This document shows positions 40,128-53,194 of a stretch of 64,000 bases of DNA, piece by piece (the stretch's first letter is position 1; every line of letters begins with the position of its first letter). Location: positions 11,547,001 through 11,611,000 of the forward strand of contig OY756972.1 of NCBI GenBank assembly GCA_963580455.1. The letters run 5' to 3'. Made by a program: the position numbers and the translations under genes. The notes beneath the pieces were generated by a model that worked only from the letters and a program-made list of their open reading frames with translations, made no database searches and was not told the DNA's origin. The DNA is from Euonymus europaeus (Eukaryota > Streptophyta > Magnoliopsida > Celastrales > Celastraceae).

Positions 40128-43100
40128 TCTAGGAAGCTTATACTCTTAAAATTTGACATATAATAACAATAAAAATTGTACACCGAGCAACTTTGATCGT
40201 CCGAAGTTGCTCAACTCTCTCTATGGAAGAGCTTTTAACGGTTTTATCCATTTGTCATAGAAAGTTGGAGTTTTGGAATCGAAATAATCTTGGAAGCTTG
40301 TATTAATAAAATTATACATAGAAGAACAACAAAAAATGTACATAGAGGAACTTTGATGGTCCGAAGTTGCTCAACTCCCTCTATGGAGGAGCTTTTAGCG
40401 ATTTTATCCATTTGTCATAAAAGTTGGTGTTTTGGCATCGAAATAATCTATTAAGCTTATACTCATAAAATTTGACATATAAGAACAATAAAAAGTGTAC
40501 ACCGAGCAACTTTGATGGTCCGAAGTTGTTCAACTCTCTCTATGGAAGAGCTTTTAACGGTTTTGTCCATTTGTCATAGAAAGTTGGTGTTTTGGCATCG
40601 AAATAATCTAGGAAGCTTATACTCTTAAAATTTGAAATATAAGAACAATAAAAATTCTACACCGAGCAACTTTAATGGTCCGAAGTTGCTCAACTCTCTC
40701 ATTGGAGGAGATTTTAACGGTTTTGTCCATTTGTCATAGAAAGTTTGTGTTTTGGCATCGAAATAATCTAGGAAGCTTATACTCATAAAATTTGAAATAT
40801 AAGAACAATAAAAAGTGTACACCGAGCAACTTTGATGGTCCGAAGTTGTTCAACTCTCTCTATGGAGTAGCTTTTAACGGTTTTGTCCATTTGTCATAGA
40901 AAGTTGGTGTTTTGGCATCGAAATAATCTAGGAAGCTTCAACTCTTTAAATTTGACATATAAGAACAATAAAAATTGTACACCGAGCAACTTTGACGCTC
41001 CGAAGTTGCTCAACTCTCTCTATGGTAGTGCTTTTAACGGTTTTATCCATTTGTCATAGAAAGTTGGTGTTTTGGAATCGAAATAATCTTGGAAGCTTGT
41101 ATTAATAAAATTTTACATAGAAGAAAAGTAAAAAGTGTACATAGAGAAACTTTGATGATCCGAAGTTGCTCAACTCTCTCTATGGAGGAGGTTTTAGCGG
41201 TTTTGTCCATTTGTCATAAAAGTTTGTTATTTGGCATCGAAATAATCTATGAAGCTTATACTCATAAAATTTGACATATAAGAACAATAAAAAGTGTACA
41301 ACGAGCAACTTTGATGGTCCGAAGTTGCTCAACTCTCTCTATGGAGGAGCTTTTAACGGTTTTGTCCATTTGTCATAGAAAGTTGGTGTTTTGGCATCGA
41401 AATAATCTATGAAGCTTATACTCATAAAATTTGACATATTAGAAAAATAAAAAGTGTACACCGAGCAACTTTGATGGTCCGAAGTTGCTCAACTCTCTCT
41501 ATGGAGGAGTTTTTAACGATTTTGTCCATTTGTCATAGAAGTTTGGTGTTTTGGCGTCGAAATAATCTATGAATCTTATACTCTTAAAATTTGACGTATA
41601 AGAACAATAAAAAGTGTACACCGAGCAACTTTGATGGTCCGAAGTTGCTCAACTCTCTCTATGGAGGAGCTTTTAACGGTTTTTTCCATTTGTCATAGAA
41701 AGTTGGTGTTTTGGCATCGAAATAATCTGGGAAGCTTATACTCTTAAAATTTGACATATAAGAACAATAAAAATTGTACACCGAGCAACATTGATGGTCC
41801 GAAGATGCTCAACTCTCTCTATGGTAGAGTTTTTAACGGTTTTATCCATTTGTCATAGAAAGTTGGTGTTTTGGAATCGAAATTATCTTGGAAGCTTGTA
41901 TTAATAAAATTTTACATAGAAGAACAATAAAAAGTGTACATAGAAAAACTTTGATGGTCCGAAATTGCTCAACTCTCTCTATGGAGGAGCTTTTAGCGGT
42001 ATTTGTCCATTTGTCATAAAAGTTGGTGTTTTCGCATCGAAATAATCTATGAAGCTTATACTCATAAAATTTGACATATAAGAACAATAAAAAGTGTACA
42101 CCGAGCAACTTTGATGGTTCGAAGTTGCTCAACTCTCTCTATGGAGGAGCTTTTAACGGTTTTGTCCATTTGTCATAGAAAGTTGGTGTTTTGGCATCGA
42201 AATAATCTAGGAAGCTTATACTCTTAAAATTTGACATATAAGAACAATAAAAATTGTAAACCGAGCAACTTTGATGGTCCGAAGTTTCTCAACTCTCTCT
42301 ATGGAAGAGCATTTAACGGTTTTATCCATTTGTCATAGAAAGTTGGTGTTTTGGAATCGAAATAATCTTGGAAGCTTGTATTAATAAAATTTTACATAGA
42401 AGAACAATAAAAATGTATAGAGAGGAACTTTGATGGTCCGAAGTTGCTCAACTCCCTCTATGGAGGAGCTTTTAGTGGTTTTGTCCATTTGTCATAAAAG
42501 TTGGTGTTTTGGCATCGAAATAATCTATGAAGCTTATACTCATAAAATTTGACATATAAGAACAATAAAAAGTGTATACCGAGCAACTTTGATGGTCCGA
42601 AGTTGCTCAACGCTCTTTATGGAGGAGCTTTTAACGGTTTTGTCCATTTGTCATAGAAAGCTGGTGTTTTGGCATCGAAATAATCTAGGAAGCTTATACT
42701 CCTAAAATTTGAAATATAAGAACAATAAAAGTTGTTCACCGAGAAACTTTAATGGTCCGAAGTTGCTCAACTCTCTCTATGGAGGAGCTTTTAACGGTTT
42801 TATCCATTTATAATAGAAAGTTGGTGTTTTGGCATCGAAATAATCTAGGAAGCTTATACTCTTAAAATTTGACATATAAGAACAATAAAAATTGTACACA
42901 GAGCAACTTTGATGGTCCGAAGTTGCTCAACTCTCTCTATTGAGAAGTTTTTAACGGTTTTGTCTATTTGTCATAGAAAGTTGGTACTTTGGCATCGAAA
43001 TAATCTAGGAAGCTTGTACTCTTAAAATTTTACATATAAAAATAATAAAAATTGTACACCGAGCAACTTTGATGATCCGAAGTTGCTCAACTCTCTCTAT

Positions 43101-45230
43101 GGAGGAGCTTTTAACGGTTTTATCCATTTGTCATAGAAAGTTGGTGTGTTGGAATCAAAATAATCTTGGAAGCATGTATTAATAAAATTTTACATAGAAG
43201 AACAACAAAAAGTGTACATAAAGGAACTTTGATGGTCCGAAGTTGCTCAACTCTCTCTATGGATGAGCTTTTAACGGTTTTGTCCATTTGTCATAGTAAT
43301 TTGGTGTTTTGGCATCGAAATAATCTATGAAGCTTATACGCATAAAATTTGACATATAAGAATAATAAAAAGTGTACATTGAGCAACTTTGATGGTCCGA
43401 AATTGCTCAACTCTCTCTATGGACGAGCTTTTAACGATTTTGTCCATTTGTCATAGAAAGTTGGTGTTTTGGCATCGAAATAATCTAGGAAGCTTATACT
43501 CTTAAAATTTGAAATATAAGAACAATAAAAATTCTACACCGAGCAACTTTAATGGTCCGAAGTTGCTCAACTCTCTCAATGGAGGAGATTTTAACGGTTT
43601 TGTCCATTTGTCATAGAAAGTTGGTGTTTTGGCATCGAAATAATCTATGAAGCTTATACTCATAAAATTTGACATATAAGAACAATAAAAAGTGTACACC
43701 GAGCAACTTTGATGGTCCGAAGTTGCTCAACTCTCTCTATGGAGGAGCTTTTAACGGTTTTGTCCATTTGTCATAGAAAGTTGGTGTTTTGGCATCGAAA
43801 TAATCTATGAAGCTTATACTCATAAAATTTGACATATTAGAAAAATAAAAAGTGTACACCGAGCAACTTTGATGGTCCGAAGTTGCTCAACTCTCTCTAT
43901 GGAGGAGTTTTTAACGATTTTGTCCATTTGTCATAGAAGTTTGGTGTTTTGGCGTCGAAATAATCTATGAATCTTATACTCATAAAATTTGACATATAAG
44001 AACAATAAAAAGTGTACACCGAGCAACTTTGATGGTTCGAAGTTGCTCAACTCTCTCTATGGAGGAGCTTTTAACGGTTTTGTCCATTTGTCATAGAAAG
44101 TTGGTGTTTTGGCATCGAAATAATCTAGGAAGCTTATACTCTTAAAATTTGACATATAAGAACAATAAAAATTGTACACCGAGCAACTTTGATGGTCCGA
44201 AGTTTCTCAACTCTCTCTATGGAAGAGCATTTACCGGTTTTATCCATTTGTCATAGAAAGTTGGTGTTTTGGAATCGAAATAATCTTGGAAGCTTGTATT
44301 AATAAAATTTTACATAGAAGAACAATAAAAATGTACAGAGAGGAACTTTGATGGTCCGAAGTTGCTCAACTCCCTCTATGGAGGAGCTTTTAGCGGTTTT
44401 GTCCATTTGTCATAAAAGTTGGTGTTTTGGCATCGAAATAATCTATGAAGCTTATACTCATAAAATTTGACATATAAGAACAATAAAAAGTGTATACCGA
44501 GCAACTTTGATGGTCCGAAGTTGCTCAACGCTCTTTATGGAGTAGCTTTTAACGGTTTTGTCCATTTGTCATAGAAAGTTGGTGTTTTGGCATCGAAATA
44601 ATCTAGGAAGCTTATACTCCTAAAATTTGAAATATAAGAACAATAAAAATTGTTCACCGAGCAACTTTAATGGTCCGAAGTTGCTCAACTCTCTCTATGG
44701 AGGAGCTTTTAACGGTTTTATCCATTTATAATAGAAAGTTGGTGTTTTGGCATTGAAATAATCTAGGAAGCTTATACTCTTAAAATTTGACATATAAGAA
44801 CAATAAAAATTGTACACAGAGCAACTTTGATGGTCCGAAGTTGCTCAACTCTCTCTATTGAGAAGTTTTTAACGGTTTTGTCTATTTGTCATAGAAAGTT
44901 GGTACTTTGGCATCGAAATAATCTAGGAAGCTTGTACTCTTAAAATTTGACATATAAAAACAATAAAAATTGTACACCGAGCAACTTTGATGATCCGAAG
45001 TTGCTCAACTCTTTCTATGGACGAGCTTTTAACGGTTTTATCCATTTGTCATAGAAAGTTGGTGTGTTGGAATCAAAATAATCTTGGAAGCATGTATTAA
45101 TAAAATTTTACATAGAAGAACAACAAAAAGTGTACATTGAGCAACTTTGATGGTCCGAAATTGCTCAACTCTCTCTATGGACGAGCTTTTAACGGTTTTG
45201 TCCATTTGTCATAGAAAGTTGTTGTTTTGG
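40128..45230 (+). repeat. 5,103 bp expanded unit (32 monomers)
   Basis: An enlarged version of the preceding unit. The block near 38,877 recurs near 43,502 (offset 4,625 bp). The GGCGTCGAAATAATC monomer occurs twice inside, near 41,554 and 43,951 (15 monomers apart). A partial third unit follows from 45,231 to about 46,246, where it joins the 9-mer array. Confidence 0.78.
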
Positions 45231-46246
45231 TCTAGGAAGCTTATACTCTTAAAATTTGACATATAATAACAATAAAAATTGTACACCGAGCAACTTTGAT
45301 CGTCCGAAGTTGCTCAACTCTCTCTATGGAGGTGCTTTTAACGGTTTTATCCATTTGTCATAGAAAGTTGGAGTTTTGGAATCGAAATAATCTTGGAAGC
45401 TTGTATTAATAAAATTATACATAGAAGAACAACAAAAAATGTACATAGAGGAACTTTGATGGTCCGAAGTTGCTCAACTCCCTCTATGGAGGAGCTTTTA
45501 GCGGTTTTATCCATTTGTCATAAAAGTTGGTGTTTTGGCATCGAAATAATCTATGAAGCTTATACTCATAAAATTTGACATATAAGAACAATAAAAAGTG
45601 TACACCGAGCAACTTTGATGGTCCGAAGTTGTTCAACTCTCTCTATGGAGGAGCTTTTAACGGTTTTGTCCATTTGTCATAGAAAGTTGGTGTTTTGGCA
45701 TCGAAATAATCTAGATAGCTTATACTCTTAAAATTTGAAATATAAGAACAATAAAAATTCTACACCGAGCAACTTTAATGGTCCGAAGTTGCTCAACTCT
45801 CTCAATGGAGGAGATTTTAACGGTTTTGTCCATTTGTCATAGAAAGTTGGTGTTTTGGCATCGAAATAATCTAGGAAGCTTATACTCATAAAATTTGACA
45901 TATAAGAACAATAAAAAGTGTACACCGAGCAACTTTGATGGTCCGAAGTTGTTCAACTCTCTCTATGGAGTAGCTTTTAACGGTTTTGTCCATTTGTCAT
46001 AGAAAGTTGGTGTTTTGGCATCGAAATAATCTAGGAAGCTTCAACTCTTTAAATTTGACATATAAGAACAATAAAAATTGTACACCGAGCAACTTTGACG
46101 CTCCGAAGTTGCTCAACTCTCTCTATGGTAGTGCTTTTAACGGTTTTATCCATTTGTCATAGAAAGTTGGTGTTTTGGAATCGAAATAATCTTGGAAGCT
46201 TGTATTAATAAAATTTTACATAGAAGAAAAGTAAAAAGTGTACATA

Positions 46247-49200
46247 GAGAAACTTTGATGATCCGAAGTTGCTCAACTCTCTCTATGGAGGAGCTTTTAA
46301 TGGTTTTATCCATTTGTCATAGAAAGTTGGTGTGTTGGAATCAAAATAATCTTGGAAGCATGTATTAATAAAATTTTACATAGAAGAACAACAAAAAGTG
46401 TACATAAAGGAACTTTGATGGTCCGAAGTTACTCAACTCTCTCTATGGATGAGCTTTTAACGGTTTTATCCATTTGTCATAGAAACTTGGTGTTTTGGAA
46501 TCGAAATAATCTTGGAAGCTTATATTAATAAAATTTTACATAGAAGAACAATAAAAAGTGTACATAGAAAAACTTTGATGGTCCGAAATTGCTCAACTCT
46601 CTCTATGGAGGAGCTTTTAGCGGTATTTGTCCATTTGTCATAAAAGTTGGTGTTTTCGCATCGAAATAATCTATGAAGCTTATACTCATAAAATTTGACA
46701 TATAAGAACAATAAAAAGTGTACACCGAGCAACTTTGATGGTTCGAAGTTGCTCAACTCTCTCTATGGAGGAGCTTTTAACGGTTTTGTCCATTTGTCAT
46801 AGAAAGTTGGTGTTTTGGCATCGAAATAATCTAGGAAGCTTATACTCTTAAAATTTGACATATAAGAACAATAAAAATTGTACACCGAGCAACTTTGATG
46901 GTCCGAAGTTTCTCAACTCTCTCTATGGAAGAGCATTTAACGGTTTTATCCATTTGTCATAGAAAGTTGGTGTTTTGGAATCGAAATAATCTTGGAAGCT
47001 TGTATTAATAAAATTTTACATAGAAGAACAATAAAAATGTACAGAGAGGAACTTTGATGGTCCGAAGTTGCTCAACTCCCTCTATGGAGGAGCTTTTAGC
47101 GGTTTTGTCCATTTGTCATAAAAGTTGGTGTTTTGGCATCGAAATAATCTATGAAGCTTATACTCATAAAATTTGACATATAAGAACAATAAAAAGTGTA
47201 TACCGAGCAACTTTGATGGTCCGAAGTTGCTCAACGCTCTTTATGGAGGAGCTTTTAACGGTTTTGTCCATTTGTCATAGAAAGTTGGTGTTTTGGCATC
47301 GAAATAATCTAGGAAGCTTATACTCCTAAAATTTGAAATATAAGAACAATAAAAATTGTTCACCGAGAAACTTTAATGGTCCGAAGTAGCTGAACTCTCT
47401 CTATGGAGGAGCTTTTAACGGTTTTATCCATTTATAATAGAAAGTTGGTGTTTTGGCATCGAAATAATCTAGGAAGCTTATACTCTTAAAATTTGACATA
47501 TAAGAACAATAAAAATTGTACACAGAGCAACTTTGATGGTCCGAAGTTGCTCAACTCTCTCTATTGAGAAGTTTTTAACGGTTTTGTCTATTTGTCATAG
47601 AAAGTTGGTACTTTGGCATCGAAATAATCTAGGAAGCTTGTACTCTTAAAATTTGACATATAAAAACAATAAAAATTGTACACCGAGCAACTTTGATGAT
47701 CCGAAGTTGCTCAACTCTCTCTATGGAGGAGCTTTTAACGGTTTTATCCATTTGTCATAGAAAGTTGGTGTGTTGGAATCAAAATAATCTTGGAAGCATG
47801 TATTAATAAAATTTTACATAGAAGAACAACAAAAAGTGTACATAAAAGAACTTTGATGGTCCGAAGTTGCTCAACTCTCTCTATGGATGAGCTTTTAACG
47901 GTTTTATCCATTTGTCATAGAAACTTGGTGTTTTGGAATCGAAATAATCTTGGAAGCTTATATTAATAAAATTTTACATAGAAGAACAATAAAAAGTGTA
48001 CATAGAAAAACTTTGATGGTCCGAAATTGGTCAACTCTCTCTATGGAGGAGCTTTTAGCGGTATTTGTCCATTTATCATAAAAGTTGGTGTTTTCGCATC
48101 GAAATAATCTATGAAGCTTATACTCATAAAATTTGACATATAAGAACAATAAAAAGTGTACAACGAGCAACTTTGATGGTTCGAAGTTGCTCAACTCTCT
48201 CTATGGAGGAGCTTTTAACGGTTTTGTCCATTTGTCATAGAAAGTTGGTGTTTTGGCATCGAAATAATCTAGGAAGCTTATACTCTTAAAATTTGACATA
48301 TAAGAACAATAAAAATTGTACACCGAGCAACTTTGATGGTCCGAAGTTTCTCAACTCTCTCTATGGAAGAGCATTTAACGGTTTTATCCATTTGTCATAG
48401 AAAGTTGGTGTTTTGGAATCGAAATAATCTTGGAAGCTTGTATTAATAAAATTTTTCATAGAAGAACAATAAAAATGTACAGAGAGGAACTTTGATGGTC
48501 CGAAGTTGCTCAACTCCCTCTATGGAGGAGCTTTTAGCGGTTTTGTCCATTTGTCATAAAAGTTGGTGTTTTGGCATCGAAATAATCTATGAAGCTTATA
48601 CTCATAAAATTTGACATATAAGAACAATAAAAAGTGTATACCGAGCAACTTTGATGGTCCGAAGTTGCTCAACGCTCTTTATGGAGGAGCTTTTAACGGT
48701 TTTGTCCATTTGTCATAGAAAGTTGGTGTTTTGGCATCGAAATAATCCAGGAAGCTTATACTCCTAAAATTTGAAATATAAGAACAATAAAAATTGTTCA
48801 CCGAGAAACTTTAATGGTCCGAAGTTGCTCAACTCTCTCTATGGAGGAGCTTTTAACGGTTTTATCCATTTATAATAGAAAGTTGGTGTTTTGGCATCGA
48901 AATAATCTAGGAAGCTTATACTCTTAAAATTTGACATATAAGAACAATAAAAATTGTACACAGAGCAACTTTGATGGTCCGAAGTTGCTCAACTCTCTCT
49001 ATTGAGAAGTTTTTAACGGTTTTGTCTATTTGTCATAGAAAGTTGGTACTTTGGCATCGAAATAATCTAGGAAGCTTGTACTCTTAAAATTTGACATATA
49101 AAAACAATAAAAATTGTACACCGAGCAACTTTGATGATCCGAAGTTGCTCAACTCTCTCTATGGAGGAGCTTTTAACGGTTTTATCCATTTGTCATAGAA

Positions 49201-51278
49201 AGTTGGTGTGTTGGAATCAAAATAATCTTGGAAGCATGTATTAATAAAATTTTACATAGAAGAACAACAAAAAGTGTACATAAAGGAACTTTGATGGTCC
49301 GAAGTTGCTCAACTCTCTCTATGGATGAGCTTTTAACGGTTTTATCCATTTGTCATAGAAACTTGGTGTTTTGGAATCGAAATAATCTTGGAAGCTTATA
49401 TTAATAAAATTTTACATAGAAGAACAATAAAAAGTGTACATAGAAAAACTTTGATGGTCCGAAATTGCTCAACTCTCTCTATGGAGGAGCTTTTAGCGGT
49501 ATTTGTCCATTTGTCATAAAAGTTGGTGTTTTCGCATCGAAATAGTCTATGAAGCTTATACTCATAAAATTTGACATATAAGAACAATAAAAAGTGTACA
49601 CCGAGCAACTTTGATGGTTCGAAGTTGGTCAACTCTTTCTATGGAGGAGCTTTTAACGGTTTTTTCCATTTGTCATAGAAAGTTGGTGTTTTGGCATCGA
49701 AATAATCTAGGAAGCTTATAGTCTTAAAATTTGACATATAAGAACAATAAAAATTGTACACCGAGCAACTTTGATGGTCCGAAGTTTCTCAACTCTCTCT
49801 ATGGAAGAGCATTTAACGGTTTTATCCATTTGTCATAGAAAGTTGGTGTTTTGGAATCGAAATAATCTTGGAAGCTTGTATTAATAAAATTTTTCATAGA
49901 AGAACAATAAAAATGTACAGAGAGGAACTTTGATGGTCCGAAGTTGCTCAACTCCCTCTATGGAGGAGCTTTTAGCGGTTTTGTCCATTTGTCATAAAAG
50001 TTGGTGTTTTGGCATCGAAATAATCTATGAAGCTTATACTCATAAAATTTGACATATAAGAACAATAAAAAGTGTATACCGAGCAACTTTGATGGTCCGA
50101 AGTTGCTCAACGCTCTTTATGGAGGAGCTTTTAACGGTTTTGTCCATTTGTCATAGAAAGTTGGTGTTTTGGCATCGAAATAATCCAGGAAGCTTATACT
50201 CCTAAAATTTGAAATATAAGAACAATAAAAATTGTTCACCGAGAAACTTTAATGGTCCGAAGTTGCTCAACTCTCTCTATGGAGGAGCTTTTAACGGTTT
50301 TATCCATTTATAATAGAAAGTTGGTGTTTTGGCATCGAAATAATCTAGGAAGCTTATACTCTTAAAATTTGACATATAAGAACAATAAAAATTGTACACA
50401 GAGCAACTTTGATGGTCCGAAGTTGCTCAACTCTCTCTATTGAGAAGTTTTTAACGGTTTTGTCTATTTGTCATAGAAAGTTGGTACTTTGGCATCGAAA
50501 TAATCTAGGAAGCTTGTACTCTTAAAATTTGACATATAAAAACAATAAAAATTGTACACCGAGCAACTTTGATGATCCGAAGTTGCTCAACTCTCTCTAT
50601 GGAGGAGCTTTTAACGGTTTTATCCATTTGTCATAGAAAGTTGGTGTGTTGGAATCAAAATAATCTTGGAAGCATGTATTAATAAAATTTTACATAGAAG
50701 AACAACAAAAAGTGTACATAAAGGAACTTTGATGGTCCGAAGTTGCTCAACTCTCTCTATGGATGAGCTTTTAACGGTTTTATCCATTTGTCATAGAAAC
50801 TTGGTGTTTTGGAATCGAAATAATCTTGGAAGCTTATATTAATAAAATTTTACATAGAAGAACAATAAAAAGTGTACATAGAAAAACTTTGATGGTCCGA
50901 AATTGCTCAACTCTCTCTATGGAGGAGCTTTTAGCGGTATTTGTCCATTTGTCATAAAAGTTGGTGTTTTCGCATCGAAATAGTCTATGAAGCTTATACT
51001 CATAAAATTTGACATATAAGAACAATAAAAAGTGTACACCGAGCAACTTTGATGGTTCGAAGTTGGTCAACTCTTTCTATGGAGGAGCTTTTAACGGTTT
51101 TTTCCATTTGTCATAGAAAGTTGGTGTTTTGGCATCGAAATAATCTAGGAAGCTTATAGTCTTAAAATTTGACATATAAGAACAATAAAAATTGTACACC
51201 GAGCAACTTTGATGGTCCGAAGTTTCTCAACTCTCTCTATGGAAGAGCATTTAACGGTTTTATCCATTTGTCATAGAA
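46247..51278 (+). repeat. 1,438 bp 9-mer HOR, about 3.5 copies
   Basis: Copies at about 46,247-47,684, 47,685-49,122, 49,123-50,560 and a partial one at 50,561-51,278. The CGGTATTTGTCC monomer, with its inserted A, repeats exactly every 1,438 bp. Copies 3 and 4 share private changes, namely AAATAGTCTATG, GTTGGTCAACTCTTTC, TTTTTTCCATTTG and CTTATAGTC, so they are the youngest pair. Copy 2 carries its own set: AAATTGGTCAAC, CATTTATCATAAAAG, GTACAACGAGC and ATAAAAGAAC. Confidence 0.92.
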
Positions 51279-52138
51279 AGTTGGTGTTTTGACATCGAAA
51301 TAATCTAGGAAGCTTCTACTCTAAAAATTTGACATATAAGAATAATAAAAATTGTACACCGGGCAACTTTGATGGTCCGAAGTTGCTCAACTCTCTCTAT
51401 GGAGGAGCTTTTAACGGTTTTGTCCATTTGTCATAGAAAGTTGGTGTTTTGGCATCGAAATAATCTAGGAAGCTTCTACTCTTAAAATTTGACATATAAG
51501 AACAATAAAAATTGTACACCGGGCAACTTTGATGGTCCGAAGTTGCTCAACTCTCTCTATGGAGGAGCTTTTAACGGTTTTATCCATTTGTCATAGAAAG
51601 TTGGTGTTTTGAAATAGAAATAATCTTGGAAACTTGTATTAATAAAATTTTACATAGAAGAACAATAAAAAGTGTACACCGAGCAACTTTGATGGTCCGA
51701 AGTTGCTCAACTCTCTCTATGGAGGAGCTTTTAACGGGTTTGTCCATTTGTCATAGAAAGTTGGTGTTTTGGCATCGAAATATTCTGTGAAGCTTATACT
51801 CTTAAATTTTGACATATAAGAACAACAAAAAATTGTACACCGAGCAACTTTGATGGTCCGAAGTTGCGTAACTCTCTCTATGGAAGAGCTTTTAACGGTT
51901 TTGTCCACTTGTCATAGAAAGTTGGTGTTTTGGCATCAAAATATTCTAGGAAGCTTATACTCTTAAATTTTGACATATAAGAACAACAAAAAATTGTACA
52001 CCGAGCAACTTTGATGGTCCGAAGTTGCTCAACTCTCTCTATGGAGGTGCTTTTAACGGTTTTATCCATTTGTTATAGAAAGTTCGTGTTTTGGAATCGA
52101 AATAATCTAGGAAGCTTCTACTCTTAAAATTTGACATA
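51279..52138 (+). repeat. Source-like block of the later inverted copy
   Basis: About five monomers of a distinct type: GACATCGAAATAATC, AAGCTTCTACTC, CACCGGGCAAC, AACAACAAAAAATTG, CATCAAAATATTCTAGG and GTTGCGTAACTC. These rare variants reappear in reverse complement just after 55,039 and through the inverted array. GTTGCGTAAC is seen on the + side only here. Confidence 0.85.
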
Positions 52139-53194
52139 GAAGAACAATAAAAATTGTACACAGAGCAACTTTGATGGTCCGAAGTTGCTCAACTCTCTCT
52201 ATTGAGAAGTTTTTAACGGTTTTGTCTATTTGTCATAGAAAGTTGGTACTTTGGCATCGAAATAATCTAGGAAGCTTGTACTCTTAAAATTTGACATATA
52301 AAAACAATAAAAATTGTACACCGAGCAACTTTGATGATCCGAAGTTGCTCAACTCTCTCTATGGAGGAGCTTTTAACGGTTTTATCCATTTGTCATAGAA
52401 AGTTGGTGTGTTGGAATCAAAATAATCTTGGAAGCATGTATTAATAAAATTTTACATAGAAGAACAACAAAAAGTGTACATAAAAGAACTTTGATGGTCC
52501 GAAGTTGCTCAACTCTCTCTATGGATGAGCTTTTAACGGTTTTATCCATTTGTCATAGAAACTTGGTGTTTTGGAATCGAAATAATCTTGGAAGCTTATA
52601 TTAATAAAATTTTACATAGAAGAACAATAAAAAGTGTACATAGAAAAACTTTGATGGTCCGAAATTGGTCAACTCTCTCTATGGAGGAGCTTTTAGCGGT
52701 ATTTGTCCATTTATCATAAAAGTTGGTGTTTTCGCATCGAAATAATCTATGAAGCTTATACTCATAAAATTTGACATATAAGAACAATAAAAAGTGTACA
52801 ACGAGCAACTTTGATGGTTCGAAGTTGCTCAACTCTCTCTATGGAGGAGCTTTTAACGGTTTTGTCCATTTGTCATAGAAAGTTGGTGTTTTGGCATCGA
52901 AATAATCTAGGAAGCTTATACTCTTAAAATTTGACATATAAGAACAATAAAAATTGTACACCGAGCAACTTTGATGGTCCGAAGTTTCTCAACTCTCTCT
53001 ATGGAAGAGCATTTAACGGTTTTATCCATTTGTCATAGAAAGTTGGTGTTTTGGAATCGAAATAATCTTGGAAGCTTGTATTAATAAAATTTTTCATAGA
53101 AGAACAATAAAAATGTACAGAGAGGAACTTTGATGGTCCGAAGTTGCTCAACTCCCTCTATGGAGGAGCTTTTAGCGGTTTTGTCCATTTGTCA
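52139..53194 (+). repeat. Displaced copy of part of the 9-mer array
   Basis: Matches 47,501-48,556 at an offset of 4,638 bp. It carries the private variants of 9-mer copy 2: ATAAAAGAACTTTG (about 52,482), AAATTGGTCAAC, CATTTATCATAAAAG and GTACAACGAGC. It does not carry those of the adjacent, closer copies 3 and 4. It ends where GTCATAAAAGTTGG is replaced by GTCATAGAAAGTTGG near 53,194. Confidence 0.9.
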
